Origin: Thalassia testudinum
Lineage: Eukaryota; Streptophyta; Magnoliopsida; Alismatales; Hydrocharitaceae
NCBI GenBank assembly: GCA_037157565.1
Contig: JAZHRO010000073.1
Location: forward strand, 98,062,001-98,126,000
Direction of reading: 5' to 3'
DNA length: 64,000 bases
Part shown: piece by piece, positions 34,195 through 46,224 of the stretch
How the letters are laid out: every line of letters begins with the position of its first letter
Position numbering within the stretch: the stretch's first letter is position 1
Program-made: the position numbers and the translations under genes
Notes under the pieces: model-generated
Told to the model about the DNA's origin: nothing
The model's database searches: none
What the model saw: the letters and a program-made list of their open reading frames with translations, nothing else

Positions 34195-34845
34195 CTAGCC
34201 AGGAGAAGGTACGCAACAAGGGAGGGATGGCGGAATGTCACAATATGTGTCGATCAAGCAATCGTCAGCGTTTACAGGTAATCTGTAGCAGTCAGAATAA
34301 GTCCCAATTAGTTCGATACCCACGCTGATGGCCATGTCCTCGTTAGACGTGTCATCCTCGATATAATCGCAATCAAAGTTCTTGGCTGCCTTGAAGATGT
34401 TAAGCTTGAGCTTTTTAGATCCAACGACAATCTCAATACAGCCCGACTCGCAGTCTATATGGGTGCGGGCTGTGGCCAAGAAAGGTCGACCAAGGATGAT
34501 TGGACAGTCAGAAAGTGAGCTAGGCACTTCCATATCTAAAACAAGAAAGTCAATAGGAAAACAGAGACTGTTGACCCTAACCACCACGTCCTCCACCACA
34601 CCCTTTGGGATTTTGACATAACGATTTGCCAACTGTAACGTAACAAGGGTAGGCTTCAGATTTCCCAAGGAAAATTTTTCGAGCATGATGGTCGGTATGA
34701 GATTAATGGAAGATCCTAGATCAAGCAGGGCACGGTTAAAATTGCAGCCTTGGATGCTATAAGAAATAAGCAGTGTGCCCTGATCTTTCTGCTTCGGTGG
34801 TAGGTTTGACAGTATAGCACAACTCGCATGAGGCAAGAGAACCAC
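34195..34845 (-). pseudogene. Aspartic protease region of element D
   Basis: A 216-codon open frame, the best preserved Pol piece in the window. It begins near VLLPHASCAILSNLPPKQKD, has the active-site motif ALLDLGSSINLIP, then VVRVNSLCFPIDFLVLDMEV, the conserved CPIILGRPFLATARTHID, and ends in an acidic tail with EDDTSNEDMAI. Length and order fit the plant Athila retropepsin. It is in the same frame as the Gag N-terminus but separated by stops, so it would be made only as part of a Gag-PR polyprotein that is now broken. No RT follows. The reading start shown is just where the frame opens after a stop. Confidence 0.82.
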
Positions 34846-36477
34846 CGGATTCTTGGTTTCCTTTGACTATCGCCTGGGTGTTGTGTAGTCTTTGAAAAAT
34901 CAGGCGACAGTAAGTATGTGGTCAATAGCCTCGAGCAGGGGTACCTTAATTTCAACATCCCTGAACAAATTACGCAGGTTATCAAAGGTCTGCGTATATT
35001 TCTTTTTGCCTTTTGGCTCCCTTAGTAGAGCCTCAGGGAATGGGACTGATTCTGGCACCAATTTGGGTGTATCGTCCTCTCGCGAATGCGGTGTGCATCC
35101 CGAATGAGAGGGCGATGAAGAAGACGGGCCAGGATCAGGTCGAGGCGGATCGACGATCAGCTTACCGCTCCTCGTAGTTATAGCATTGGACGATGCAGGT
35201 CTAATGGGATCATACGGCGGAGGAGGGTTCGCGATAGGGACATAAGAGTGAGGTGCTGCAGCGGGATTAGCCTGAAATCTCGGTGGAATGCTTGGAGCTT
35301 GCAGAATCTGATTAACCTACCCCTGAGAAGGTCGTACCTGTGGTTCAGGACCACGTAGTACGAAATTTCACAGGTTTGGAACAGGTTAGGCAGGAAGAGT
35401 GCCGTGAGATCGAGTCTCCATGCGTAGTTGACTTATTTCAGCATTCTGTTGTGCCAATTGATGCTGAAGAGAGGTCATGTTCTCTTCATGGTGCTTTGAC
35501 ATTTCCATCATCATTCGCATCAATTTGTCAAGAGGACTTGATGCATGTTCTGCTTGCGGTACATAAGGGTCTAATGGCTAATTCACCATAGGATTAGACT
35601 GGGCCCTTGGGATGACGGGTGTGGACGGTCGCATTGGTCCACCAGTGGGGTTTTGGCGCTGCGGGTTGTTGGACCATGCGAAGTTTGGATGATTTCACCA
35701 CCCTGGGTTATAAGTGGCAGAGAACGGGTTGTTCCCCAAGGCGCAAGCATCTTCTATGACAAAAGACGCATCCGCATGTAAGTATGCGTCCGAGCAAATG
35801 GAGGATTGGTCCTTCGTGTCGAAATACTGGCTCATAGAAGCTAGATCCACATGACTTACCGAGTTGCTCGATTGGGAAGAACTTCTTGAGAAACGCTGTT
35901 CGCATCTCTTCCCAAGAGTGGATGGTTCTCCTAAGGGTGCGTAACCATAGCGACGCTTTATCCCGCAATGAAAATGGGAACATTTTCATGAGGACTATAG
36001 GTAACTCGATATTCTTGGTTTAATAGTTTCAGCTAATCAGGTTAGGTCTTCCAAGTGTAGAAAAGGATCTTCACTTGCAAGACCATGGAAGTGAAAATTA
36101 ATTAGGCCAATTATGTTAGGCTTCAATTCAAAGTCGTCCCCTCCAATGGGGACCCGAATTTGTCCTATGGTCTCTGTAGTAGTGGGATTCTGATAGGAGC
36201 TAAGAGACCTAGGCTCCTCCCATTCGGGAGGGTTCTGCATTCCCTCCAATGTTTCCCGAATGGCTTCAATTTGTTCATTATACATTTCCATTTGGGCTTG
36301 GAGGCGGGTTATGGGATCTAAGGCTCCACCACCTGGTGGATTTTGAGGGTGGTTTCCTCCCTCGGGATTTGGGGGTGGGCGTGCGGCCATGTTTGTAGAG
36401 GAGGACGATTCGGCTTCTTTTCTAAATTTGTTAGACAATTCAAACAGTTCAGGATTTTGTGACCTCCTCCCAAACAT
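34846..36477 (-). pseudogene. Gag of element D, capsid half deleted
   Basis: Opens MFGRRSQNPELFELSNKF at 36477; 146 codons are open to 36037, with a Pro/Gly-rich stretch, a helix (LQAQMEMYNEQIEAIRETLE) and capsid start FELKPNIIGLINFHFHGLAS. After a frame change, MKMFPFSLRDKASLWLRTL and WEEMRTAFLKKFFPIEQ follow (35989-35860). The next capsid helices (in A: ESLHEAWDSF to QSFYQGL) are missing; the reading passes straight to SVSHVDLASMSQYF and the tail NPFSATYNPGW, NHPNFAWSNN, a coil (HHEENMTSLQHQLAQQNAEI) and NAITTRSGKLIVDPPRPD. The loss of the second capsid half and several stops make it non-functional. Confidence 0.82.
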
Positions 36478-37847
36478 GCACTACCACAGGAAGAATTGTG
36501 GAGATAAGAAGGGAAAAGAGATGAGAGAAATGATGCCGCAAAGGTACACTTGATGACAAATCAATTTAATCAAATTCCTAACCTCTACAGTGTGCCCTTA
36601 GACCTAAAGATCTAAGTTACCTGCCATCACGAACTACAGAACCGAATGCGAGCATCGCGGAACCATCGAGCCAGATTGAAAGGCTGTTTGCCCCAGTCTT
36701 AGACACCCGATAGCACGTGGGAACCCTCACCACCACGTAAGCGCTACACGCAGGTAGTTTAGACCTCCAATCCTTAATAAGGGTCAAGTTGCTACCAATT
36801 TTAGTTAGAGGCTTAGGATCAAATGCTTTTGTAATGTGAAGGGCATTCTTTATGGGTAATGCCCAAGTGATTGATTTTTTTCAAGTGTGTAAAACAAGCA
36901 TGCAACAGGGAAATCTCCCCGAATTGAAGTTTTAATTGGTGAATGGTTTTTAGAATTTAGCCTTAAAGTATTATGGATTTTAGGATTTCGCTGAAATACC
37001 AATTCAACCAATCTCTAGGTTTTGCAAGAATGCAAGTTTTCTTCTAAGCCCAACAAACCCTTCTTCAATGTCAATTGGTTAATGCAAGCTAAAATAAAAT
37101 GGACTTGCCTAAATGGAGATTTCTATGTGTGGATGCACGAATCAGTTTTAGATTAGTGTGAAAGGGAGCCAAAGCACTTCAATTCATGTGCTCCCAATCA
37201 CCAAAAAGATGTCCACACACAAGGCTCAACCAAAGGATAAGGAAAATCAAATTGCTAGGGTTGAAGTATTCGGGATCGAATCTTAAGCAAGTTGAAAAGT
37301 CGTGCTGGGGTTGGAATCAACTCAATTCCAAGTCTCCCCACCAAAAAGGTGATCCCGAACTGCAGGTAAATGAGGCAAAGAGGGGTGGCAATCAATCTTT
37401 TTATTTGCCTCAAAGAATACTTCAAACGGCAAAAAATTCAAGAATCAAGATTCTTGGATTTTCTCTATGAGAAGTTTTGCGGGAAATCCCGGGGTGGTGA
37501 GAGTAATGGCAAACAATCATACAAGTGAATTTTAATCCACTTGCCCCAAGAGATCCAAGAAGTTTTTCTAGTTTTTTAGTTTTTAAATTTTTTATTTATT
37601 AAGGTTACAAGTTAACCTAGGTTGCTAAGAAAGAAAGACTTACTTATGCAGCAATGTGTGAGGAGCTCCAGTGCGGTGTCGACGTCTTCACGCTCTTATT
37701 CCCTCCTTGGATCTGCCCACGTCTCCGACATCATCTGCCTATCTTCTCCTTGCAACAGGTTTACCTGTACACCAAAAACAAAAACACCCGTGAAGAGAGG
37801 AGAGAAAAATGAAAGGAATGGAGTAAAAACTTACTTGAAGGTGCACT
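36478..37847 (-). other. Element D leader
   Basis: Non-coding between primer site and Gag. Just after the primer site the minus strand has a consensus 5' splice site (AAGTAAGT, near 37830) and a pyrimidine-rich TTTTGGTGTACAG about 65 nt later. Confidence 0.6.
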
Positions 37848-37865
37848 TCCCCGGCAACGGCGTCA
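37848..37865 (-). promoter_or_regulatory. Primer binding site of element D
   Basis: Minus strand TGACGCCGTTGCCGGGGA, one base from the canonical tRNA-Asp-type site. It stands 9 nt from the LTR end, further than in the other elements (2-5 nt). Confidence 0.85.
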
Positions 37866-38556
37866 GAAAGATTATGGTCGGGACTCGGTTAGGTTGTGTT
37901 AATATGGTGATTTAATCGTTGAAGTGTGTATAGTGGTTAACCTAAATAGAGCCTAACCATCTCTTTACAAAATATTTTTTTACCTGGCCTATTTGATTTT
38001 ATCTTGGTCACTTTTATGCCCAGGGTCGAACTCAGGGAAGTGGGGTTAGAAGTCAAGTTTCTACGCCTTTCTTGCAACGAATCTCTTCCGTTCGTTTATT
38101 GTGTTTTTGGTGTTTTTCTATTTATATTTTTTCTCTGATAATTCTTGTCCTTGAGGCACACCCTCAAAATTAGGTTCTTTGCTTTAAGCCAAATCAGGGT
38201 TCCAAAATGGGTCTTGCTATTCGCAAGATGGAGTACCTGCAAGTCAAAGATTATCTTTTCTCTTTTATATATTTCTTTTATCTTTTTACTAGCAGGAAAG
38301 TGAAACAGAAATAAAGTAAATATAGTATATATATATAGGTATATATTATATACGTATAAAGGGGTGGGGGTGGAGGCGGAGATGGAGTGTAGCACGGTGT
38401 AGAGTCGGTCATCATCTAGAAAGACGTAACCAACAGGACGAAGTGCCGCGTGTAAGGTGGATTGGTGGAAGATGAATGTGAACACGCTTTTTGTACGCGT
38501 GTATCGGGGAATATCAGCAATTGGTGCAGATATTCCCGCAATACCACGTGTGGTAA

Positions 38557-39048
38557 GTAATGTGAATATATATATATATATGTATATATGTAAATATATC
38601 TATGTGTATATATGGTTATAAATATATAGGTATATATCTACTTATATATGTATACTTATATATATATATGTATATATGTATAGATAGACATATGTATAGA
38701 TGTATATATATATATATTTGTATAGGTATGTATATATAACTATATAGATGTGTATATATATGTGTGTATATATATATATAGTAATATATGTATATAGATA
38801 TATGTAGATAGATGTGTATATATATATATATGTATATATATAGCTATATAGATATATATCTATATATGTATGTATATTTGTATATATATATATATATATG
38901 TATAAGTATGTGTGTATATATGTGTATATATATATATGTATCTATACTTATACTTAGTTATATAGGTAATAATATATATATATATAGATATATGTATATA
39001 TATGTATATATATATGTATATAAATATATGTATATATGTAAGTATATT

Positions 39049-39080
<32 letters not shown>

Positions 39081-39340
39081 AGTATATAGATATATATATA
39101 TATGTATGTATGTATATAGACTAATCCAAAGTTATATAAGTACTAATATATGTATAGATATATGTATATATATATAAACATATATGTATATAAGTATATA
39201 TATATATGTAAATATATATGTATATATATATATAAGTATATAGATATATGTATATATATATATATGTATATAAATATATGTATATATATCAATATATATA
39301 TGTATACGTATATATATATGTATATAATAATATATAAGTG
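38557..39340. repeat. TA-rich microsatellite in D 5' LTR
   Basis: About 780 bp of TATATG/TATAGA variants, homologous to 28796-29410 but some 165 bp longer. Reading frames through it (Ile/Tyr repeats) are artefacts. Confidence 0.9.
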
Positions 39341-39722
39341 AGAGTGTGTGTGTGCGAGAGTGTGAGTGTGTGTGCAGAGATAGAGTGAGAGAGTGCTGTG
39401 AGAGAGAGAGAGAGGGAGACTGTTGGAGTGAAGGCTGGAGGGTTAAGTCATCCGCGTGCGAAGAGGCATCGTCTGATGGCTTCACACGCGCGTGCAGGTG
39501 TGTATGCGCGCAGAGAGGCGCATGCTGGAGGGAGTGGGTGCGGAGAGGACCGCAACGTACAGCGCTGCGCAGAGAACTAGAGCGGGCGCATGCAGACGTA
39601 TGCGGGCGAAGGCGCGAGCGAGAGCGGGTGCTGCAGAGGACCGCACGCAGACGCGTGGGCGGGCGCTGGAGTAGGATGCGGGGCAGGACGTGCACGCGAG
39701 CAAAGGCCGGTTGCGGTGAGTC

Positions 39723-39808
39723 GGGTGACCGGATAAGTGAGAAACTTGCCGGTCACCCCACTGTAGCCACAGTGCTCCACAAAAATGTGTGAACAGTGGC
39801 TACAGTGG
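39723..39808. repeat. Two adjoining stem-loops in D 5' LTR
   Basis: GGGTGACCGG (39723-39732) pairs with CCGGTCACCC (39749-39758), and CCACTGTAGCCAC (39758-39770) with GTGGCTACAGTGG (39796-39808). Both stems are perfect; the first has two more pairs than in the 3' LTR. Confidence 0.87.
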
Positions 39809-40881
39809 CCGGGCGAGCCACGTAACCGCCTACGTTCGGTGCTTTGAGTCAGGAGGGCATGGATGGCTTGGTGTGCACGTAGAAGAGTGGCGCCGCTGCT
39901 GGCTTGTGGTGAGGTGGTTAGCGACAAAGCGCACGGAGAGGGCTTGGTCACGGGCGAAGGAGCGCGATAGGGCGCACGGTGGCCTGCGGGTGTTGGCTGG
40001 CGTGCGCGGTGAAGCTTGGCCGGCCGCTGCAAGGGCGCACAATGGCCGATTGCGGGAAGAAAGATGAGTGCAGCACGAAGAAGTGGGAGGTAAGGCCGCC
40101 TGCAGGCGCGCACTGGAGGAGAGGGTGGCCTACAGGTGTGCACTAGAGGGCCTTGCGGCTGCTGCCGCCTTGCTGCTGCAGCACGCGGAGCTTTGAGCTT
40201 CAAAGCTTGAAGCTCCTACTCCAATGGCTGAAGTGGCTTGGACTTTGAAACAGGGAAGAGAAGACCACCACGCCCACCAACTCTTTGATGAGCTGGGCAG
40301 TGGTGGTCTCACGGTGGTGGGTGTGCACCACAGTGATGGACTCCTGCTCGCAGAATGGCTCCTCAGAGGTGGAGGTCCTGCATATGGAGGGAGAGGGGAG
40401 GAGGCGGCGGCCTAGAGAAGAAGCTGCGTTGGGTTTTTTTTTTGGCTAGAGGACCAAGCTCCCTTGCAAAGGAGGAGTCATGCCCTTATAAAGAAGAAAG
40501 AGGCATGCACAGCCATGCCTTGGCTATGCATGGCTCAGCATGGCCAGCAGGGAGATCTTGTGCATGCGGCTGCAGGGCTGGACGGGAGAGGCTGAGCAGG
40601 ACATGGCGCGAAGAAGAAGAGGCCATTCCTTACAGCAGCGCAGAGAAATTTTCAAAGACAAATAAAAAATAAAAATAAAGATGGAGATGGAGATTTTGCA
40701 AGGTAGCACTTGTGGAAAATGTGAATTGCGAGGCCATTTTATTCACTCTCCTCCCCTCTCAATTAAATGCATGCATACGTGTATTTTTACAAATGCGACT
40801 CTGGATGCCTAATATGCATTGGTAATGCTAGGAAATAGCACAAGACGGCACAATTGTAGGTGTATTTTTGCGGTGCAATCA

Positions 40882-41704
40882 ACAGTCAGAGAGGGAGAGT
40901 GCTACAATGACCCCTACACAATAGAGCGCCCCCACAAGTTATAAGGTTTCTCCCACCCAGCCTCTCTTGTCACTGATGATCTAGGTAGGCCAAAATAGGG
41001 ACTTGACCTCTTAAGTCTACCAATTTTAAGTTAAGAGCAAGGGTGCTTATGATTTCACTTGAACTTTAAGATGTTTTTTGTGCAAAGTGACCTAATTTGA
41101 AGATTAGTTAACCCAACAAGGTGGGTCAACTTCACCTTTTTTATCCTTTGAGAAATTTAGGTCCCACTTTTAGTGTTCAAATGAGATTAAGAGCCTGATT
41201 TTAGGGTTTGCTTGTATAGATCAATTCAATCAAGGCTTAGGCACACATTCCTTGGGAAAATTAATTCTTGATTAAGCAAGTGTGTCTTTAAAACCCTAAA
41301 CTGGAATCCTTAATTGGCTCTGATTGGTCCAATTTAATTTGTCTAAATGTGGTACCTAGGGCTACAAGCAAGAAGGTGATAGCCCTAGATACCTTAAGAC
41401 CTTAAGTAGGAGCACAAATTAGGGTTTGAATGTTGTCTAAATAGAATGTATCAAACCAGGTAACTTGATGATTAATCTAAGAATATAATGCAAGTAGCCC
41501 TAATTTATTTTTTCCCCTTTGTTTAGCTTTTCAGAATCAGGGGCTTAGAGGAGGGTGAATGGAGTTTACCTACCCTTGGAGTGGCTGATGTGTGGCTAAT
41601 CTTCTTTCAATGTATCCCCCATGAAACAAATCACAGTAAAGAAAGATAGAGCAAGCTAGTACCAATTAAGATATTGTAATTAAGAGATCTAAATTGCACG
41701 TTGC
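40882..41704 (-). other. Element A leader, primer-proximal part
   Basis: Aligns, reversed, with 50128-50930 of B. Non-coding; gene-free in B as well. Confidence 0.8.
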
Positions 41705-41722
41705 TCCCTGGCAACGACGCCA
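41705..41722 (-). promoter_or_regulatory. Primer binding site of element A
   Basis: Minus strand TGGCGTCGTTGCCAGGGA, 3 nt from the LTR; tRNA-Asp type with two CpG-style changes. Confidence 0.85.
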
Positions 41723-41725
41723 AAA

Positions 41726-44357
41726 TATTAGTCGCATTGAAATGGGTTTTAAAATCGTTGGGTTGCAGTATAAATCGAATCAATGCGAAAACATATAAAA
41801 TTTATTACTTGAATGAAATTTGAGGTCGAACATAGGGAGCAATATGGCAATTTAAAACTGAAGATCACAATCAAAGATGTATGAATTTGGAATCAATAAA
41901 GATATATAAATAAGATTCAATGTCAGTAATGCAAAAAGAGAGTAAAATTGTGATTTGAATCACCAAATTACCCTACAATGTTTAGCAAGCTACTCAAAGT
42001 AACAGATCAGATAAGCCAAGCACAACTCAATTTTAACCAACAGAGCCAAGCAATCAGATATCAGACGACAGATTCAGGCTCAAACGCCTTATCAAATGCA
42101 AAGGCCTCTTCTTCTTCAAATTCTTCAAGCCTCAGGGAGAGGCTTCTCTCTTCTCTTCCTTCTCTTCTTCTTCTTCTTCCTCTCTTAGCTTCAAAGAAGG
42201 CGCAGCACAGAACTTAGCACACTAGCAGAGGCAAAGGCCTCTTCAGATCTTACAAGAGTCAAGAAGATGGTGGTAGAGGAAAACCCCCTCTCCTCTCTTT
42301 TCCTCTTCTTCCTGTCTCAGACCAAGCAAACCAAACCAGACCCAGGTACCTGGGTAAACGGATAAAGCCCAGACCTACAGGGCATGAGCTCGAGCGAGGG
42401 TGTGCGTGGGCACATGCGAGGGGACCTCACCCCATGCTACTGAGGCAATGAAGCTATAGCATAAATTCCTTTTATTTCCATGCATCGCTTCTTCAACTAT
42501 TGAGGTGGGACTAAAGTCCCACCCCTCTTCACGCGACCGCAGTGGCTGAAGTTGCTTTGCCAATTGGCATAGCTACTGATGCATGCTACTTTATTTAGTG
42601 CTTGGGAGGCCTCAAGACCTGGAGCCATGTCGAGCAGAAGTTGTAGCAGGGAGTTTGAAGGTTGGATGAGCCCTGCCATGATCGAAGAAGATGAGGGCGG
42701 CGATGGCAAATCGGTGGGACTTGAAATAAGAAAACGTAGGCTAAATGCCCTAGTTAAAGTGCTCAACAGGGTCGTCGGAGGTCGGTGAATGCAGTGGTGA
42801 TGGTTACAGGGTGTGTGAAGGTCAAAGGGTTGCTGTTGGTGATGGAAAGGGCGAGCGAAGGGAACTGTGTTCCGGGAGGTGAGTGCTTGATAAAAGTCCC
42901 AACAAAGTTGGGGCTTCTGATCAGTGGTTCATGGCAAAACTAATGGAGGCAGTGATGCTGTGTTTGGTATAGTGTACTGCCTATGCGAGTTTGCTAGAGC
43001 TCATGCCTAACGTGGGGAAGATGATGGGGAAGAGATGCGATCAGCAGACGAGAGTTGAGTGCTAGTGAGGGAAAAGAAAGTAGAGAGAGAGAAGTAGATA
43101 GAGGGTCCTAGAAAAGAGAGAGAAGGTTGGAATGGTCCGGTTGTGGCTGACTAGACTCGGAGAAGGTGAAGAAGACAGTGGGGCGACGATGACGAACGAG
43201 ATGAAGGAACGACCTCCCTTTAAACAGGGAAGATCACACGGACGAGGGGAAGAAGATAGGGCCTTCAATTTGTCTGTTGGATGTCCAAGAGAGAGAGAGG
43301 TAAAGGGTCTCCAAAGTTGCGGTTGTTGTTGGCCGGAGAAGACAAGGGAGTGGGTTTTAAGGCCTCAAACCTAGCTGAAGAGCTTGGCCGTGTGACATGG
43401 GATCGTTTATAGCCCATAGGAAGCCCTTCCAAGCTTGGAAGGAAGCTTCCAAGATTGAAAGGTTTTTGTAAAATAGGATACCCGAACCTTTGAAAGGTTC
43501 ACATGGCCTTTTGAGAAAGAATTGGAGCCTAAGAAATGGCTCAAATGGAAGGGAATTCCTTGACGAACTTCCCTTTCAAATTTGAGAGGGTTTCATCAAG
43601 AAATCAAGGAGTTCTTGCCAAATTTTGGTCACCAGAGTTTGTAGGAATAGGAGTCATGGTGGTAGGGACCTTTTTGTGAAAATGATGACAAAATTGGGAC
43701 TTTTTTGTAAGGATTTTGAAAGTTAAGGGCATATGTGTGATAGAGAAGAATTAGACAGGACCAAATTACAAACTAGGTAAAGATGATCTTAGATTAGGCT
43801 TAAATTTTGGTACAAACCTAATTTGGACCTAAGGAATCCAATGGTGAAGTTGAATTTTGGTTTTGAGAAAGTTTGACTAGGTAATTTATGTAAAAACCCA
43901 AATTAAGGCAAACGTCAATCTGAGACTCTATTTTAGGTCAAGAGAGGGTTTTGATGGTCAAATTGATGGTACCAAATCTTAGAGAATATTTTTCTATGAA
44001 TTTTAGAGCATTTAGGTGAATTTTATACTGATCAAAACCTCAGTTATTTAAGTGCGTCTATTTTTAAGATTTCAAAAGTCATTTAATTCTCAAAACATAC
44101 GAAAACCCTTTTCTGTTTGTTCTAACCAACTTGTTAGCCTTTTAGGACCATTTCACCCTTAATTAACCCCTGAGAAAACCCATGGTTATTCTGCATTCAT
44201 GATATGATGGTAAACTTGTAGTTTTAACCCTGATTTCTTGTGTTTCCCTTAGAATGATATGCAGTGACTTAGGGCTCCCTGGCGGTTATGTAGGAGCATT
44301 TAATGAGTTAATCAGATCAAATTAAGCTAGTTATGGCTCATGATGGTGTTCCCATCA
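41726..44357 (-). repeat. Element A 5' LTR
   Basis: 2632 bp. On the minus strand it begins TGATGGGAACACCATCATGA, exactly as B's LTR does, and ends ...CTAATA (CA decayed to TA). TATA box CTATAAAC (43406-43411, minus) and U5 motif GGTCGAACATAGGGAGCAA (41824-41842). A TTC/GAA-rich block at 42100-42180 matches the family. Its right border cuts the RT of E at 44358. Confidence 0.85.
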
Positions 44358-45083
44358 ACCGCTGGCTGGATACGGCTAGCCAGAAAGACCATTTCCCCTT
44401 GCCATTTATTGATCAGATTTTGGAAAAACTGGCAGGGAATAAGTACTTCTATTTCCTTAACGGGTACTCTAGGTATAATCAGATAGCTGTCTTCCCTGTT
44501 GACCAAGAGCGTACCACTTTCACAAGTTAGTATGGTACATTTTCATTCCACCGAATGCCATTTGGGTTTTGTAATGCTCCTGCCACATTCCAACATTGTA
44601 TTGTGGCTATCTTTTTTTACATGATCGACGAGTTTGTAGAGATCTTCATGGATGTTTCTCCATTTATGGGTCATCGTTTGACCTATGACTCTTGCACCTT
44701 GATAAGGTCTTAACCCGTTGCGAAGAAGAAAAGCTGGTGCTTAGCTAGGAGAAGAGCCACTTTATGGTCTAGTAGGGCATTGTTTTGGGGCATGTAGTTT
44801 TCGAGAGAGGATTTGAGGTGGATACAACCAAAATCGAGTCCATCTCTAAACTTCAATAGCCCACCAATGTTCATCAAGTTAGATCTTTTCTTGTCCATGC
44901 TGGATTCTATAGGCGCTTCATTGGAGATTTTAGTAAAATCTCCAAGCCACTCTGCAACCTATTAGCAAAGGATCTTTCATTCGATTTTGATGATGGATGT
45001 GGCGAAGCCTTCCAAGTCTTGAAGAAAGCCATTATTATTGCATTGATTCTCCAAGCACCAAATTGGGCCCTCCCGTTTAAGCT
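44358..45083 (+). pseudogene. RT of element E, truncated and decayed
   Basis: Starts abruptly at the A border. It shows ASQKDHFPLPFIDQILEKLA, FLNGYSRYNQI (catalytic D of FLDGYS is N), QERTTFTS then a stop, GTFSFHRMPFGFCNAPATFQ, and the catalytic loop as FMDV: a two-base loss in FMDD shifts the frame near 44650. The thumb follows in scattered frames and reaches APNWALPFKL at 45083. Both catalytic aspartates are altered, so it is inactive. Upstream RT, protease and Gag lie left of A, outside the window. Confidence 0.87.
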
Positions 45084-46224
45084 TACCGAAGCTAAATTTT
45101 ATCACTGGGAGGAACTCGAGCTATTTAGAATAGGCCCTGACTAGTTATTCCGTCGTTGCATCCTTGATGAAGAACAAAGGAGTGTTCTAATTTTCTACCA
45201 TGACCTTCATTGTGGAGGACATTTTAGTGGTAAAAAGATTGCCCTTAAAGTTCTTCAGTCTGGCTTTTGGTGGCCAACATTATTCAAAGATGCACATACG
45301 TATGTGGGTGCATGTCAATGTTGCCAGTAGACAATGACCATTGGAAAAAGGGATGAGATGCCCCAGCAACCTATTCTCCCTGTTGAGATCTTTGATATTT
45401 GGGGCATCAACTTCATGGGTGCCTTTCCCGTGTCCTTCGGATTTGAGTACATCCTTGTGGCTGTGGACTATGTATCAAAATAGAAGCCATACCCACATGG
45501 ACCAATGATCATTCCATGGTCTTGGATTTTGTTAGGGCTAATATCATTTCTTGGTACAGGTGCCCAAGAACTAACATAAGTGATGAAGGACCTCACTTTA
45601 AAAATGCGCACTTAACAAGACTACTCAAAAATTTGGGATTCAATCACATGATAGTCACACCTTACCATCCCCAAACAAGTGGTCAAGTTGAAGTGTCTAA
45701 TAAGGAGATTAAGTAGATTTTGGAGAAGACTATTAAGCTTGACCATAAGGATGAATGAAAAAATTGAATAATGCTCTCTAGGCCTACAAAACAACGTTCC
45801 CGTTGAAATCCAACACAAAGCTTATTGGGCTATTAAAAACATGAACTTAAATCTAGACAAAGCGAGTAAGGCACACATGCTAGAGTTAAGTGAGCTTAAG
45901 GAGGTTTGCAATGAAGCATACAAAACCTCCTAAGCTTACAAGCAACGTACAAAGGTCTTCCATGATAATCACATCATTAGAAAGACTTTTGTGCCCAACA
46001 AGTGGGTTTGGCTTTTCAATTCCACACTTAAATTATTTCCTGGAAAGATCAAGTCTCTCTGGGATGGGCCATATGTTGTTATTAATGCCTTCCCTCATGG
46101 AGTAGTTGAAATTCGAAGCCCTAATTATGGTAAGAGCTTTAAAGTAAATGGATAACGACTTAACTTGTATGTTACTCTTTTAGATGGTCAAGTTATGGAT
46201 GAACTTCGACTTGAGGAGCCTTAG
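45084..46224 (+). pseudogene. Integrase of element E, decayed; RNase H missing
   Basis: PFKL is followed in frame by TEAKFYHWEELELFRIG, the linker that precedes integrase, so RNase H is gone. The zinc-binding part reads HDLHCGGHFSGKK ... ACQCCQ, then [13 protein letters not shown], and the core NISDEGPHFKNAHL and HPQTSGQVEVSNKEIK with the third catalytic acid. The end, VNGxRLNLYVTLLDGQVMDE, stops with TAG at 46222-46224, a typical Athila Pol C-terminus. Several stops and at least two shifts. Confidence 0.85.

Larger units (their letters stand above)
28104..40881 (-). mobile_element. Element D: Gag-protease-only Athila-type retrotransposon
   Basis: Inserted in A's leader. The flanks GCAGC (28099-28103) and ACAGT (40882-40886) differ by two transitions, and B's uninterrupted leader supports the join. 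Minus orientation: 5' LTR 37875-40881, primer site 37848-37865, leader 36478-37847, Gag 34846-36477, protease 34195-34845, then no RT, RNase H or integrase, a 3' region 30938-32086 and 33757-34194 (split by F), purine tract 30926-30937, 3' LTR 28104-30925. Its LTR pair is more alike than those of B or H where I compared them. Confidence 0.88.
37875..40881 (-). repeat. Element D 5' LTR
   Basis: 3007 bp partner of 28104-30925, longer mainly by TA repeat growth. Keeps TG at the plus-strand left end (TGGTCGGGAC). U5 motif GGGTCGAACTCAGGGAAG at 38023-38040; TATA-like box at 40484-40492. Confidence 0.9.
494..44357 (-). mobile_element. Element A: Athila-type Ty3/gypsy retrotransposon, interrupted
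   Basis: Minus-strand element. Its 5' LTR is 41726-44357, primer site 41705-41722, leader 40882-41704 plus 27967-28103, Gag 26938-27966, protease about 25126-25745, RT 24597-25125 continuing at 3039-3967, then RNase H, integrase, and a 3' region cut at 493 by a CACTA element. The 3' LTR lies outside the window. Elements C and D are inserted in it, and both carry target duplications that join A's sequence correctly when removed. Gag, protease and the N-terminal RT fragment share one frame, as in a single Gag-Pol polyprotein. Many stops and shifts make it dead. Confidence 0.88.

Noticed and set aside
38812..39081. Ile/Tyr-repeat reading frame
   Set aside because: Translation of the TA microsatellite in D's LTR.
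44333..44530. Start of an RT gene at 44333
   Set aside because: The first codons are the end of A's LTR; the frame runs by chance across the junction at 44357/44358.
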